NCBI GenBank assembly: GCA_040954595.2
Contig: CM082578.2
Location: 15,562,001 to 15,626,000, forward strand
Direction of reading: 5' to 3'
Length of the DNA stretch: 64,000 nt
DNA from: Balanoglossus misakiensis
Lineage: Eukaryota > Hemichordata
The position numbers were made by a program, and so were the translations under genes. Positions 39,701 through 52,953 of this stretch are shown piece after piece; positions within the stretch are counted from its first letter, which is position 1; each line of letters starts with the position of its first letter. The notes below the pieces were generated by a model. It saw only the letters and a program-made list of their open reading frames with translations. It did no database searches and was not told the origin of the DNA.

Positions 39701-41663
39701 AACTGCCCAGGGAAGCACAGCTGTTCTCGCATGTGGCTTTGCCAATGATATGGCCACCTGAATAGAGAGAGGATATGAAACCTACTACTTCACATGCAAG
39801 AAGACCATGAAAATGTCATTTAACCATCCCAGCTTTAAGGTTTTATGGTGAAATATTGTCACTGGAGAATATAAGAATGCACCAAGGTCTGCACCCACCT
39901 GCATTAAGTAACCTAGCAACCACTGTGGCATCATAGTCCGGTGTGTAACCACGTAATATCTGCCCGCCATTACGTAACGGAACACCAGCTACTGGAATGT
40001 TGTCTTTGATGGCGATAGTTTTTCCAGCAAGTATACCTGTTTCAGAACCCCTGATATCACAACGCCAGCACCTTTTAACAACAACAACATCTAAATTGGT
40101 GACATCAAAAATTGTCACCGAGCATAGAAGTGGCTTAGTAAAAAAAATTGAATATCACCTAAATATGACAGATGGACAGATTGATGGATGGTTGGGTGGG
40201 TGGGCATATGGATGGATGGAGTGAGTGAGTGAGTGAGTGAATGAATGAATGAATGAATGAATGAATGAATGAATGAATGAATGAATGAATGAATGAATGA
40301 ATGGATGGATGGATGGATGGATGGATGGATGGATGGATGGATGGATGGATGGATGGATGGATGGATGGATGGATGGATGGATGGATGGATGAATGAATGA
40401 ATGAATGAATGAATGAATGAATGAATGAATGAATGAATGAATGAATGAATGAATGAATGAATGAATGAATGAATGAATGAATGAATGAATGAATGGAAAA
40501 ATAAAAGAAAGAAGGAGGGAAGGAAGGAATTGTTCTTTCTGTACAAGATGGCATTGAAACATTTTTGACAGTTCTGTCAAGGACATGGCACAGTGACAGA
40601 AACACAAAATTGCCACAGCATTGCCGTATTATTGATAAGAAATCACTTACCATGCATTGTGTTGGTTGTCCTGGTCTGATGGTGGATTGCCAGGCAATCG
40701 TGGATATCGCACTGGTAGATTGGGTTCTGAAAACTCTTCAAGTTGATCAAACATCTTTAACGATCTATGAAGTTCCTCTGAAACACAGAACTAAACTGTG
40801 TCAATGCCACGTAGCCTTTGTTCACTTTTGTTCTCATTATTTGTAGAAGTAAAGCCAATACCTTGATATTGTTTCAGTTCTTCCTCTTCCATCGTCAGAC
40901 CAAAATTAGTGGCGATATCCTCCACTTCAAGGAGGGATGGTAGCCGAATCGCTGAAGGTCGGTGAGAATCTGTAGAACATCCAAAGAAACACTTCGACAT
41001 GAAACTTGAGATAACAGAATGTGGAAAAAGCAGAGAGCTAAGGCTTAGGCATCAGATTAACTATCTTACATTTTTAAAGGGGTGTGTCCGATTTTTGGCG
41101 GAGGCGTCCGAATGTGGGCAATGTTGATGACTGATATGATGCCACTGGGACTTTTAGTAATTTATCTTGATGTGTGACTACAAACGTTGAGTCACCTCCA
41201 GTATAGTGTCGATGAATGTCGAAGAAGACAAATGCGTAGCTGGGCCCATGTTTGTTACATTGTGGCTTAGCCGTCCGAGTATTGGTGGAGTGGCCGGTGT
41301 TGTCCTGTAATAGCCATAATCTGGGACCAATACATCAGAGGCCTGTTTTCGGTCATGGCTGCATCGTACTTAGAAGGCAGAATAGCCAATGGGACGAAGT
41401 CGATTCGATGTATTATTAAGGGCGAACACGGGCAACTTTTCACACACAACTCAGCAAGTGCACAAGAGCCCTGGTGCGTTTGGTGGGCGTAGCCCGGCCA
41501 CGCCCCTTTCCCATATGTGACGTGCATCATGTGTGCACACAGTGCAAAGGGTAGGCTATCCATTATATTTACCCATCCTTTTGTGTGTTGACTTCACATG
41601 AGTACTGGTAGAAAGATCGGCATTTTCCATAGCCGCCGTACCACTGCCCGATTCATCCTCCAT
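36710..41663 (-). CDS. Amidase-signature enzyme, bacterial nitrile-pathway type, 541 aa, 12 exons
   Basis: The exons, in order on the minus strand, are 41663-41573, 40969-40862, 40777-40651, 40071-39899, 39757-39618, 39165-38965, 38837-38760, 38549-38390, 38197-38138, 37925-37825, 37644-37458 and 36909-36710. They sum to 1626 nt with intact phase. The Ser-cisSer-Lys triad of the amidase signature family is complete: Lys131 in AIKDN, cis-Ser206 in GGSSSG, and nucleophile Ser230 in GCDQGGSIR. The 24-residue spacing of the two serines matches the family. An N-terminal helical segment (residues about 35-85) and phrases such as [26 protein letters not shown] and [13 protein letters not shown] resemble Rhodococcus-type amidases more than FAAH or GatA. 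It should hydrolyse a small carboxamide to acid and ammonia; the substrate is unknown. There is no clear signal peptide, so it is probably cytosolic. The intron after exon 9 is GC-AG. Confidence 0.88.
40216..40496. repeat. Compound tetranucleotide microsatellite in amidase intron 3
   Basis: Runs of GTGA, then GAAT, then GATG, then GAAT again occupy about 280 bp inside the intron between exons 40777-40651 and 40071-39899. A period of four leaves all reading frames open, so several minus-strand frames read as Ser-Ile-His-Phe repeats. These are not genes. Confidence 0.95.
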
Positions 41664-44600
41664 TTTACAGCAGTATTTATCTAGAGGGTCAAGTCAAAGG
41701 TCAAAGAGCGCGCAAACAGTCGCTTGGGAATTAGAACCGTTCCGAACCAGATTGAGGTTGCTTGTTTTGTAACCAGCAAGGAAGACTCTTTCCATCAGAC
41801 AACAGGGATCCCTGAAGTCAATAGAAAGCGTGGAAACATGCCAGGCAGACTTCAGTCGTCGATTAATGCAGTTTGCGGCACTTTATTAGCCGACAAGGAG
41901 AAACTTTAATACCATCGATCTCTAGATCAAAGTCGCGCGAGGTTTCAAACTTTACTTCAAAGATTTCCTAAGAAGAAAACAATCGTGCTTACTATATTTC
42001 AACTCACCGCTTCTGTCGCCTTCCTTGACAAGTTTGGTTGACCTTTCCTATCGCATGTCGGACCGTGGACTGAAAAAGTTAATGTGTTCCGAGAGAGCTT
42101 GGTTTTTCAACAAAAACGAAAGGAAATTGAATATAAAGTATTGTCGGGGAAATTTAGGGGAAATGAATTCATAATGATGCGCTCGTCCTGATCCAGACAC
42201 TGATCATAATTTCTCCAAGTATATACTGTGTTACAAACAGACAAACCTAGTGCCCTTCCGAAGTTTAAAATATCTGACAGATTTATTCGTTGAGAACGTT
42301 TCCACCATGTGAGAATACAGGTATGTTCATTAACGAAAATAACGAATGAAAACAATGTGGATATCAGTCGAAGAAAATGAAAAGGATGCGGCTCATTTCA
42401 TTGTAAACGAAAAACGGCAGTAAAATTTTAACTGTTCAGTTTGCTTTATGCCCATAACTTCGCAAACCTTTATTCCAAACCACATTAAAGTTTACTATTG
42501 CAAATATGTATAGTAAAAAACTTAAGGTCCTGCAGCCTTGATCGACAGATTCCGACGCCGGCAGTTTCAGTAACAAATCAACTTGGTTCATTGATTTGGT
42601 CATAGTGTAAAAGTTACCAATAAATGTCGTAAATGTTGAGTTTCAAAAGAAAATCATTCCGCCAAAAACTACCAATACTTTATGAAGATCAATAAATTCA
42701 GAGAAATGCGTGTCTGGGATTGTCTTGGATAACGGTCATGTATGTTTCGAGATGAAGAATAAACTTATACTTATGAGTGGTATCCAAGGAAATTTGTAAG
42801 GACCTGCAAAACAGTTTACTTTGTTTATCCAAATCAGAGAGATTTTTTTTCAGAACGAAGTGCCAGAAGGCATGCGCAGATTATAAACTAGAAACTAGAT
42901 TGAAGCAGACCTCAAGGTCAAGAGTTTCACTTGTCTCACTTGATTACCCGCGGAAAAATCTGGAAGTCAAGTACTCGTGAAATTATAATGTGTTCGCTGG
43001 AATATCGGGAAGCCAATGCTTTTCAGGTGTCAGTTTCTGTAAATGTAATATTAAAGATAGTGGTCCTTAAATGACCCACCTCATAGAGGTTGAGCATTAA
43101 TTTATTTCTTACATATACATATGATGTCAGATCGCGTCATTAATTCGTTAACGTAGACAAGAGACAAACAATTCTGTTCGTCAATAACATAATGCGGGTT
43201 TTAAAATTGAAATAACTGAATAAATGGAATAAATTCCTTATTTCAATGGCGCCGTTCAAGTCAGATTATTGATTTGGCACAGAGTACCACTGATTCAATC
43301 AAATACCAAGCCCGTCATCATCGACGTTATTGATTGTCCGCGATATGCGCAGTGAAGGAAATGGAATGTTTAAGATTTGCAAAAGTGGAAGGCTATGACG
43401 TAATGAACAGGAAGAAATGCGACATGTTAACCATTAGTATGTCTGTCAACATATCTCTTTACAATATACACAACGTTTGGCTGCAAAATATCACGGGTTG
43501 TGAGGCACCGAATCGAACCAGAAACTGCTGCAATTGATAAACAGAACAAAAATAGTTGAAAGTCACAAAAGTTTAGTGTATAATCTCTCTGAATAAAAAT
43601 AGACGATGGAGAATTGAGGAAGAATTTCAACCATCGATGATAAACTTGGCAAGGATTGCTTAGCATTAATAAATAGATCAGAAGATATTATATTCAGAGC
43701 TACATACAGGACTAACCCAAGGCAAAGTATTTTCATTACATGCTTGTAATTCGGCCAGCGCCTGTCCCATTTTACTTCGCGCTATTTGCAAACTTGAGTA
43801 ATACAAGTCAGAATAACCAAGGAAGTTCCAGCATCACACACATTAAAATCCATCGGCAAGTGCGAGCATGGTCTAAGGAATATGGATTTTCGATTTAAAT
43901 TCACTTCACTCCAATATGACAGCATTTCTTAACCATACTCAACAATCTCTTCTTGGACATTATCGCAGTAAGTCAATTTAATTGGAAAGGTTGGGTTTAA
44001 TTGCTGATATAAGTGACATAAAATGAATGTAGCGTAACAGGAATAAATGGTACCCATGGTTACAGTTCCCGTCATTTTATGATGACAATAATACACACTT
44101 AGTATCACAACAGCCATGGAAAAAAAATCCCACACGTGAATTACAGTTATGAAAAGACTTCAAATCTAAGGCTGGTTAATCTTTTGATTCGTTATTTGCA
44201 GACGGCAAGTACATTTGCGCCGCTATTTCTCCACGAACTAAATTATCGCAATGACATATTTTGTTATTCTCAACAATGAAGTTTAATATGTTCGATTTAA
44301 GTTGTCGATTGTAGGACTTGCAGGTATTCACAAACTGTTTTGCAAGAATAACTACAGTACATGTTCCAAATGCAAACACGTCACAAATACCCACTGATAC
44401 AGCAAAGTGTATACAAAGGTTTGGTGGAAACGATTGCTTTGGTAATATTGAAATAATTAATCTTTGAAAATCTACATGCATATCACAGTTGGAGCGCTGG
44501 AAACAACTATCACTGCATCAAGTTGATATGCTCAGATCCACAATCGTGTATTTCTGACTGCTTTGGCAAGAAATTATAACGAATTAAATGACTCACGAAT

Positions 44601-44854
44601 TTAAGGCACATCTTTACTTCCATAAATACGCATAAAAGCTTTCGATGTATACCCTGAAACAGCTCTTTCAGTAAACTCAAAACATCGTTGGCGGCGTGCA
44701 GTATGTTGTCATAACAACCGTAGAAACGGAAGTGACATCACTCTAGAAATTCTTATATTTTCATTACCGACACATAAGTCGTAGCGTACTTCACGTCGTT
44801 TTCGTTTTCCTAAAGCAGAACTGACTGTATTAGCAGCCTACATCCAATGACAGA
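41664..44854. other. Divergent intergenic region
   Basis: This region separates the amidase start (minus strand) from the lectin-protein start (plus strand), so it should hold both promoters. I found no convincing exon, RNA gene or repeat, and no recognisable TATA-type arrangement that I would trust. Confidence 0.45.
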
Positions 44855-47800
44855 ATGCTGTACTGGAAATTTGCAGCCCTGTCTTCGCGCCCACTCTTCA
44901 TTTGCATATGTTTTACGATTGTTTCTGGTAAGTCCTGTATCAACTTTAACTCACTTTATCCTGAAACTCGTAGAAATTGTTAATATGCGACCAAGAATTA
45001 CTTCGTTTGTCGTAATTGTTAATAAGGTCCCCTTTCACATTTTTTGCACTTATGAAACTTAGAAATGCGTTGATTACAGTCAATGTCAGAGTTTGATTTC
45101 CTAATCTCAACGTAAAGTTGTTTTTCCAGAGACTTAAATTGTTATTAAAACCAGGGAAATTAAAATACTAGCAATTAGTATTCAAGACATTAATTATACG
45201 GTATGTACTTTAAACTAAAACTGCATCGTATATATTGGTGTTACGTCTTTATCTCACCTTTATGATGGCGTGAAGGCATGTTTTTGCTTTACTGAAATGA
45301 AATGTAGAAATGTCGGGAAATGCATGGTGTTGATACAATACACTTTAATTATCTGATATGTGATATCACTGTACCTTTAGTTTACAGCGAAATTCAGACG
45401 AAATGGTGACTTGTTAGATCGAATAACACTCCTGGCTGTCTCCGATAGCATTAAACATTGATTCGTCCATAGCTCAGTTTTTTAACCAATATTACATTAC
45501 TTGCAACGCTTCGGGAAATTCTGTCAAATTACATTTTAAATTTGAAAAATGCATTTTTGCATGTTGGCAAGTTTGCATATATATCAAACCTATAAATGTT
45601 TTCCAGTAGGTGTTACGCAAACACATAAACTTGCGAATTATATTAAACACTACAGTATTTAATATAACTCACACGTTTGTGAATTTGAATTTTTCATGTG
45701 TGAGAGTGAATGTATAGCCTCCTTATTCTTTAATTGCTGATCACATACATACATATTTTTTACAAAAGATAAAATGAAGGATCTCTCTCTCCCTCCTCCT
45801 CTCTCTCCAGCATCTGATATAAATATCCAAATTGCAAATACATCAACTCTGTATCAAGCTGGTGACACGGTAGAAGTTCACTTTGGAATCGATTTTCTAA
45901 CTCCGCAACCCGTCTGTGGACTCAATGTGTCACTCGGAGGCGAATACGTACATGTAAGTTGTTCATATTTTAAATCTGGATGAATTTTTATCAATATGTA
46001 TTAAGACTTGATGGTATATCTAGAAAATGCGAACTGTAACTAGTAATATGCAGAAAAAACATAGAATATAAGAAATACAAAGGACAGTTGTTCAGTGAGC
46101 GCCATATGGAAGATGAAACTCTTGTTCTTTGTGCCCCATACTTGAACATTGCAATCAGCCACTAAGAGATTTCTTGTTCATACCTTCCTTTAAAACCTTC
46201 CTTTAAAAACATTGTTTTACAGGCACTTTCGAATGGTTCGGTAGTTGACGAGGATTCTTTCGAATGGCTGATAACGTCATGTGCAAATACGTACGACAAG
46301 GACAATTTTACCGAGGTATGTATGCGCATGCCCCTTACAACTGTGAAAGTGTTATTCCTTTATCCAGACCTTTCCATGGGAAATGAAATAACAAACAAAC
46401 ACAAACAAAACCAGCTCTCGTATAGTGCGAAACAAAAGATTCCATTCTGAAGTGCATGCGCAAACCCTCTTTGAACCGTATCCTGGCAACATGTTTCCAC
46501 ACATTGAATTGAAGAGAGAAAAAATCGTTCCACACAAGAATGATATTTAGTTATGTGACCTTGTCCCGAATAGACCCTAACACGCCACCTTCGAGAGCTT
46601 TCAATAAAATAATAAGGTTGAATAGACATTTTATTGCTCGCCACTTCGTTGTCGTTGTCTATTGAGGTAAATTAATAATATTGATTTTACACAACACATG
46701 TCCAAGTAAATATATAACAATTAAAATAAAGTCTAATGGAATGAGTTTACAGGGAAACTACGTTCAAATAATCAAACTGCTTAACGTGTGGAACGTTTTT
46801 ATCGATCAACAAAGCGTTTACATTTAACGGTGTGTGATCAAGCAGAACCTAGTCTGGGGTTAAAAGATTTACGCACGTAACGTACTGCGTTTGCTTTCAT
46901 CACTGCCAGACCGGCATCTATACACGTCATCCATTACAGAACGTTCCTGTGTTTAGCGGAGATTATGCCATTAGGACGTGTTCATTTAGACTCGCCTGGG
47001 AGTATTTCCAGCCAGGGACTTCAATTTTCAGTTGGAACACGAAGTCGGTTTAGTTTTCAGTTCGGGAAAAATGCTTGTTGAGTCAGTATTGAAACATTAT
47101 AAAGAATAAATCAAAATGTTCAGCGAAAATTCAGAGTAAACGATAGAAATTCACACATTTAGACATATTTTCGGTTTTTATACGTTCAAAACAAAAATGG
47201 CGTATAAAACTAGTCATTTATTTTTCCTGTATGTTAATTGTCACCCTGAAGAGGCAAATTAAGTATTCGAAATTCGAAACGTCGGTGTTTTATCGATAAT
47301 AAAACTTCGAAGTTACAGCTCCCTCTTGCAGCCGCCATGTTTTATTTCACCCACTGTTAATAAAATCGTTTACATCTAACACTCTCTTACGAAATGATTA
47401 ATTTCCATCGCACACCTTACTTATTATACTGGTCAAGTAAATTTGTATATATTGGCATCAACTTACATCAGCGTCATTATTAAAATGGAAAGATATAGTA
47501 CTCATATTTGTACAGTGAAACGCAACGCCAAAACTTTGACATATTTGAAGTGAAAATGAAAGCGCCCATAACGCAATGGCTGTCGCAATGTACTGTGCAA
47601 TGTTGACTTTTGGTACCCAAGGTTATGGTCTGTTAATGTTGTGCAATGGAACAGTCACTTCTCCAGGGATTCTCATACGTGTTACAAGCAGGAAAAATAA
47701 AAAAGGGTAGCCTATGCAACTGTATCATTTAATAAGTGAAAATTGATCGTAGTACTGAGTAGATTTTCTTCAAAGCATTGAAAGTTTTGATTTAACAGTA

Positions 47801-50800
47801 TGACTCCAAAACCAATAACTTTGCGATTAATTTCTGGAATAAAGCTAAGTACAATGAAACAAATTCTCAAATGCAACATTTGTGTCGACAATTATGTTAC
47901 TAGGCATTCTTCCACAAAACTTGAGTTATTTATAGTACCTTTCAATTTAGTCAACCAACTCTACATTTCTTAAAAGCTTGCCCTTTCAGACACCTCATTA
48001 AAAGTACAAAAATTATATTTAGCGATGTTTAAACATGATATAGGGTGTCAGTTTTCACTAAAGATATACGCGTTCCCTGGGCAAAGCTCGAGTCGATTTA
48101 CAGCTGGCGGTAGCAGTCTCACGTGTGTGCCGCTTTGAAATATGCAAATTAATGAATGATGGGTAAATTGAAATACGTTGTTAGGAATGCAGAAATTACT
48201 ACGCAAATGGCGGGGCAAAGCACTTCATCTCTCCCTCGTTATATTTCAGCTGGCCACTAGAATAACAATTCACAGAGAACTGATATGCAGCTGTACAACA
48301 CATTTCTTTGCAGGATTGGACAGCCACGGCGCAAAATGTCAAGTCAGTTATTATGATCTCTTCGGTATCCGAGCCATGCGACGCGCAAATGACCGGATTT
48401 GTCTTGCTAAAAGTTTCAGGTAATCTACCACAAGATCAGTCCAATTCTTACGCTGATCACGCAACGTTGATCTTTGGTGTTATGCAACTCAACGACAAGA
48501 CTAATTATTATTGTACGGTCCGCTTGGAATACTGTGGTACATATGCAATAATTACTATTACTGTATGCCAGCATATTCTTTCCGACATAAAGTAGTATTA
48601 AACATCTGTATATTACGCACAATCACAAAAATTACAATTGTACTTTACAGACGACGCTTTGGTTGACGCCACCTTGGAAATTGACTTGGATGTTGAGTAC
48701 GCGTACGACTGTGACTCCCAAACACCATCGGTGTTCCGCCAAACAACGACCGCAACCATCGATACTGTTCGGCCGCTCTTCGAATTTGCGGGAGAGGATG
48801 AAAACGTCGGAGAGCCGATCTACGCCATTCTCGGCGACACCATCAGAGTCAGGTTATACATGTTTTATCCGAGAGGTGTAGCTTACCCGTTTGTTCGCTT
48901 CAGCGCTGATGGTTTCGGTGTTCATCGGCCGGTATTATTGAATGTCAAATGGTCCAAAGTATATTCTGGAAGTAACTTACTCTGCTTTGAAAACTCCACA
49001 ACTTACGGCCCTGAGTTCAAAGGCTGTGGAAGTACCGCCAGATACAAGTTTATAAAACCCAACGACACTCTTGAGAACAAGGGACTAAACCTGAACCAAG
49101 CGGCTGAAATCACTCTCTCCCGGGCTGAGATGAAAATAATTGATGGTTCTGTCGACGACAATGAAAACAAAATACTGTGTATCCTTAAAACGAGACTGAT
49201 TTCGAATCCACATTACAACGGTACGGCGACGACAGAGTCCAACTCGACGCATGTGTTGTCGGTAACTGTTGATTACGGTTCCGGGCAATGGGAGGGCAGT
49301 GTTGTCGTCATTGTAAATAGCACTGAGAATGACACGGCTGCCCGCTGGCCTAACTTGAGGCTATTTCGAGCAACTGCATACAAAGTAAATGTTGGGTAAG
49401 TAAAAACATTCGACCACCATTCAAATTGTTTACCGTTTGGGGGGGGGGGGGCAAAGTGAGAGGAGGCGGCGCCCAGATCTACCTCAAATGTCTTAATCAT
49501 TCATTATATTCAATCAAGCGAAAATGGTGACGTCGAGTAACTACTTCTAATAAGTGTTCTATCTATTGACTTTGCAGAAATTTTGTCCGTCTCCGGTTCA
49601 CAGTTGATCACTTCGATACCTCCACTGCTCATGCGTATAACACGACTTTTACGGTGATCACCACGCCAGAATTTCCGTTCGACAGAATCCTTCGATGGAC
49701 TGGTCCGTTTTCAGACGTAACGGTTCATAATGTTTCCAGAACGATATTTAAAATTGCTGTAAGTATTCCAGGAGACTCGTATTTCATACCACAAGGCAGA
49801 ACGCTAAGATTAAAAGGGTGCATATTTTAGTGGTAAAAGAACGAACATAGACACAATCTCCATGACAACTCACGGATAGTAAACGTTTGTATATGACAGT
49901 TATATTCCGAGTGGAGGTAAACATGGTTTTTATGTGAATGTGATCGCAACAGTTTAGTTGCATATGCAGTATTTCTACCTAATAATCTGAACTAAGGATT
50001 GTAACGTGTATATCGAGAATTCGACTCCGTATTTTTTTCTAGATGGGTACGCTGAACTTGGACTATTCGTGTGACATGTATTTTGATCTTGAACCCCATA
50101 TCACTGTGGAGCCTGGTGAACTATACAAATATGTGGGCGCCGTCCAGTTGTCCTATGACGGCGAGAATGCAGCCAATAAAACCTACTCTGACTTGAAAAC
50201 AGTGGCATTCAATTATGAATTACAGTGTAAGTATGTAGCTTCATCTGCCACGATTTTGTTTTTATTTCAGTCAGGAAAATTATCAACAACTCAGATTTCT
50301 TCGATAAATTGTACTTATGTTTCACAATGTATTTCTTCAAATATGCAAATGAAAAATTAATCTATTTGATAAGCTAACTATTGACGTTCGATAGAAGGAA
50401 ACTCCATTGAACTGTTTTTACTAGTAAAGAAGTCAAATACGATTGTCTATACCTCATACACGAATTTCGCTTCTTTTTCATATTAGTGGCGTGTCCAACT
50501 GGTTGGGTTTATCGTCATGGTTACTGCTATTTATTTGAGGGTGATATGGTGAATCACACAGTAGCGTCATCGACTTGTCAGACCTTTGGGGCAAATTTGG
50601 TTTCAATTCATTCGGACGAGGAAAATCGTTTCGTACACGGTCGGTTAGCATTTCTGTCTATTCCGTCTTCATTTGCATGGATTGGCTTAAGCAATACTCA
50701 GGTAAGTGTTGATTTTGACACGTTTCTTTATTTTTAAATAGTGTAACACAAAAACGGATGATCGGAAGTCCAGCAAATTTTCACGCAATCGTGCTACTAA

Positions 50801-52630
50801 TATGCGTTCTCAAAAGATATTCTGAGATTATTCCTAACTTTCTTCGAATTGTAATTATGATAATCACACCAGTGACGAAAACTACCAAGGATGTTAATTC
50901 TGTCCTTGCCAGACGCCTGGAAATGCATTGTGGGTAGACAAGACACCTGTTGATTTCAACCAAATCGCCGATCCCGAAGATTTCCGACAAATCACGTGCG
51001 GAGCGTTTGCCGTCAACTCAATGGCTGACGTCATCCAAGCAACATCGGACATCAAAAAACGACATTGGTATGACAACGAATGCAGTAAACTAGGAGGATA
51101 TGTTTGCAAGTATCCTGCAAGTATGTACAACTGATCTTAGTAAACTGTCTTGAATTGAAATGTTTTGTTTCCATACTACAACATGTCATTTCAGACATTT
51201 GAAGTCGTCGTCCGTTGAGCTTATATGTTGACACTCCCCGTTTTGTTTTTATCAGTCGAATGTCCTGTGGGGTGGACACCTCGTCTGCGAACCTGTTACT
51301 ACCCCAGTGATGTCAACGACTTCAAGTTGAATTTCACGTCTGCCATGTCATACTGTCGTGAAAATGGCGGGCAGCTGTTGTCCATCAACACCGAAGACGA
51401 ATACCATTATTTATTGAAACAACTAACAACCGGAGAACCGTACTGGATAGGGCTGAGTGATGTCACGGTAAGATGACGTCGACGCAGTAAGGGTACAAGC
51501 AATGATGTAATTTCACTGACAACTTACTTGGACATCAATTACATTCTTCAGAGTAATTACCTTGGTAACTATGGAAACAGTTGCCTGAGTAACTGGCATG
51601 AGCATGTATATCAGACGTCAAAACCCACGGAGCAACCTTCCTGGATTCAACCTAACTGACCCCTTTATCGTTTCAGGGACCAGACATAAAATGGACCGAC
51701 GGAAGTTTCTATTTGCCGGGTACGCCTTGGTTACCAGTTATAACAGTGTCTGGAGATGGCCCGCATTGCGTTGAAATGACTGCAACAGACGACACATCGG
51801 GTTCAAGCGAAGCAGTGAACTGTTCTCAACCACTGTCTTTTATATGTGAAAAGGAACAGTGTATGTATCCCATAGAATTCGTCTGGTATATATTTTGAAA
51901 TGTATTGCAAAAAACACGATTGAAGAAAAAATTCAACCGCCTCGATAATCTATGAAGAATGTTCACTACTTGCTTGGAATCTCAACTGTCAACATTGTTC
52001 GTTATTTAGATCGCCATATTTCAGTACAGAGCACACCACGTCTGAATTGGTCGATGCAATCAGCTAAAAACTGCCAGTGTGAATACGACCCGACAAAGTA
52101 CAACTGTGCCTGCTGTGAAGAAAATGGCTGCCAGTGCGTGTCGCCAGAAAATCACAACATTTGTACTGGATGCATGCAACACAGTGTCTGCCCTATATCC
52201 AGTAAGTCTTCCATTAATGTTACATTGCTCTCTCTGAGTTTACTGTTGAACTTTCCCTTCCTACTTTTGGAGAATGCGAATTAATGCAAAATGGTTGCTA
52301 TGAACCGTTGTAACTAAGTAGACATGTTTTTTTTCTTATACACAGCCTACAAAGACTACAGTCATTCCGTAAACTTCACCAATGGTGATGAGATCTTCTG
52401 CGAGTCCACAACAGGTGTGAGGTAGGTTTCATCAAACATGTGTTAAATGTCGTTCACAAAGCCAAGATGCTTCAGCTAGCATGCTTTGGTATAAAGCGAA
52501 AATGACGTCGTCATAAATTAAGTATATATATCTCTCTTCTCTTTCTCTCTCCAGCCTTCAAACTTCAAAGCGGAATTGTTTATATCGGACATCTTCAGCA
52601 ACGTCAGTTTCATGGGCCGGTAAGACAACG

Positions 52631-52680
<50 letters not shown>

Positions 52681-52953
52681 GTCGGTAGTTAGGTATGTAG
52701 ACCTCTAATACACCTACATTTGCATTTTTCAGTTCTGGGCACCAATATGGCGAACGTTGATTCTGTGGGTTATGACCAAGATTGGGCGCTCTCCATCGGT
52801 AAAGATGGGACTTCCTACATGGAGACAGACACCTCTACACTGAATTCCTACTCGGTCCCCTTATCTCATTGGCTGACGAAGCGTAACCAGACATACGAAT
52901 CAGTAAACTCACATTTACTAGAAGACGATTTGACGCCATTTTGTTTGGAGTGA
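44855..52953 (+). CDS. Secreted two-C-type-lectin-domain protein with novel N-terminal region, 965 aa, 15 exons
   Basis: The exons are 44855-44927, 45811-45953, 46223-46315, 48314-48419, 48651-49395, 49578-49758, 50043-50226, 50487-50701, 50913-51120, 51256-51467, 51677-51860, 52010-52201, 52346-52421, 52555-52619 and 52733-52953 (2898 nt). Exon 1 encodes a signal peptide (basic start, then FICICFTIVS). Residues about 26-508 are beta-rich, many-sequon sequence of no family I know. Two C-type lectin domains follow at about 511-648 and 651-780. Each starts CP.GW, carries WIGL and is split by an intron right after that motif. The first keeps WYDNEC but has no EPN or QPD, and the second lacks the WND region, so calcium-dependent sugar binding is doubtful. 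A Cys-rich segment (about 798-843) and a tail without a membrane helix end the protein. It is probably extracellular, in recognition or matrix. Confidence 0.8.
46316..48313. other. Long intron 3 of the lectin-protein gene
   Basis: About 2 kb of AT-rich intron with no exon that fits the flanking phase. It contains a possible retroelement relic with a hammerhead-like core near 47246-47283. Confidence 0.6.
47246..47299 (+). mobile_element. Possible relic with hammerhead-like core (CTGAAGAG ... CGAAACGTC)
   Basis: CTGAAGAG at 47246 is followed 21 nt later by CGAAACGTC. This order matches the conserved CUGANGA and GAAAC boxes of hammerhead motifs found at ends of Penelope-like retroelements and retrozymes. 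The expected stem II is poor here. A separate perfect hairpin follows directly (GTTTTAT, loop CGATA, ATAAAAC). It may be a decayed terminal fragment or chance. Confidence 0.25.
49439..49451 (+). repeat. Poly(G) run in a lectin-gene intron
   Basis: Thirteen consecutive G residues lie 44 nt past the donor of exon 5. Such runs are prone to slippage and sequencing error, so the length is uncertain. Confidence 0.8.
52628..52684. repeat. (CTGT)n microsatellite in the last intron
   Basis: About eleven TCTG/CTGT units lie between exons ending at 52619 and starting at 52733 of the lectin-protein gene. Confidence 0.9.

Noticed and set aside
40115-40653. Minus-strand open frames rich in Ser-Ile-His-Phe
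   Set aside because: They are translations of the tetranucleotide microsatellite inside an intron.
45471-45490. tRNA-like A box (CATAGCTCAG)
   Set aside because: There is no B box or cloverleaf within the following 100 nt.
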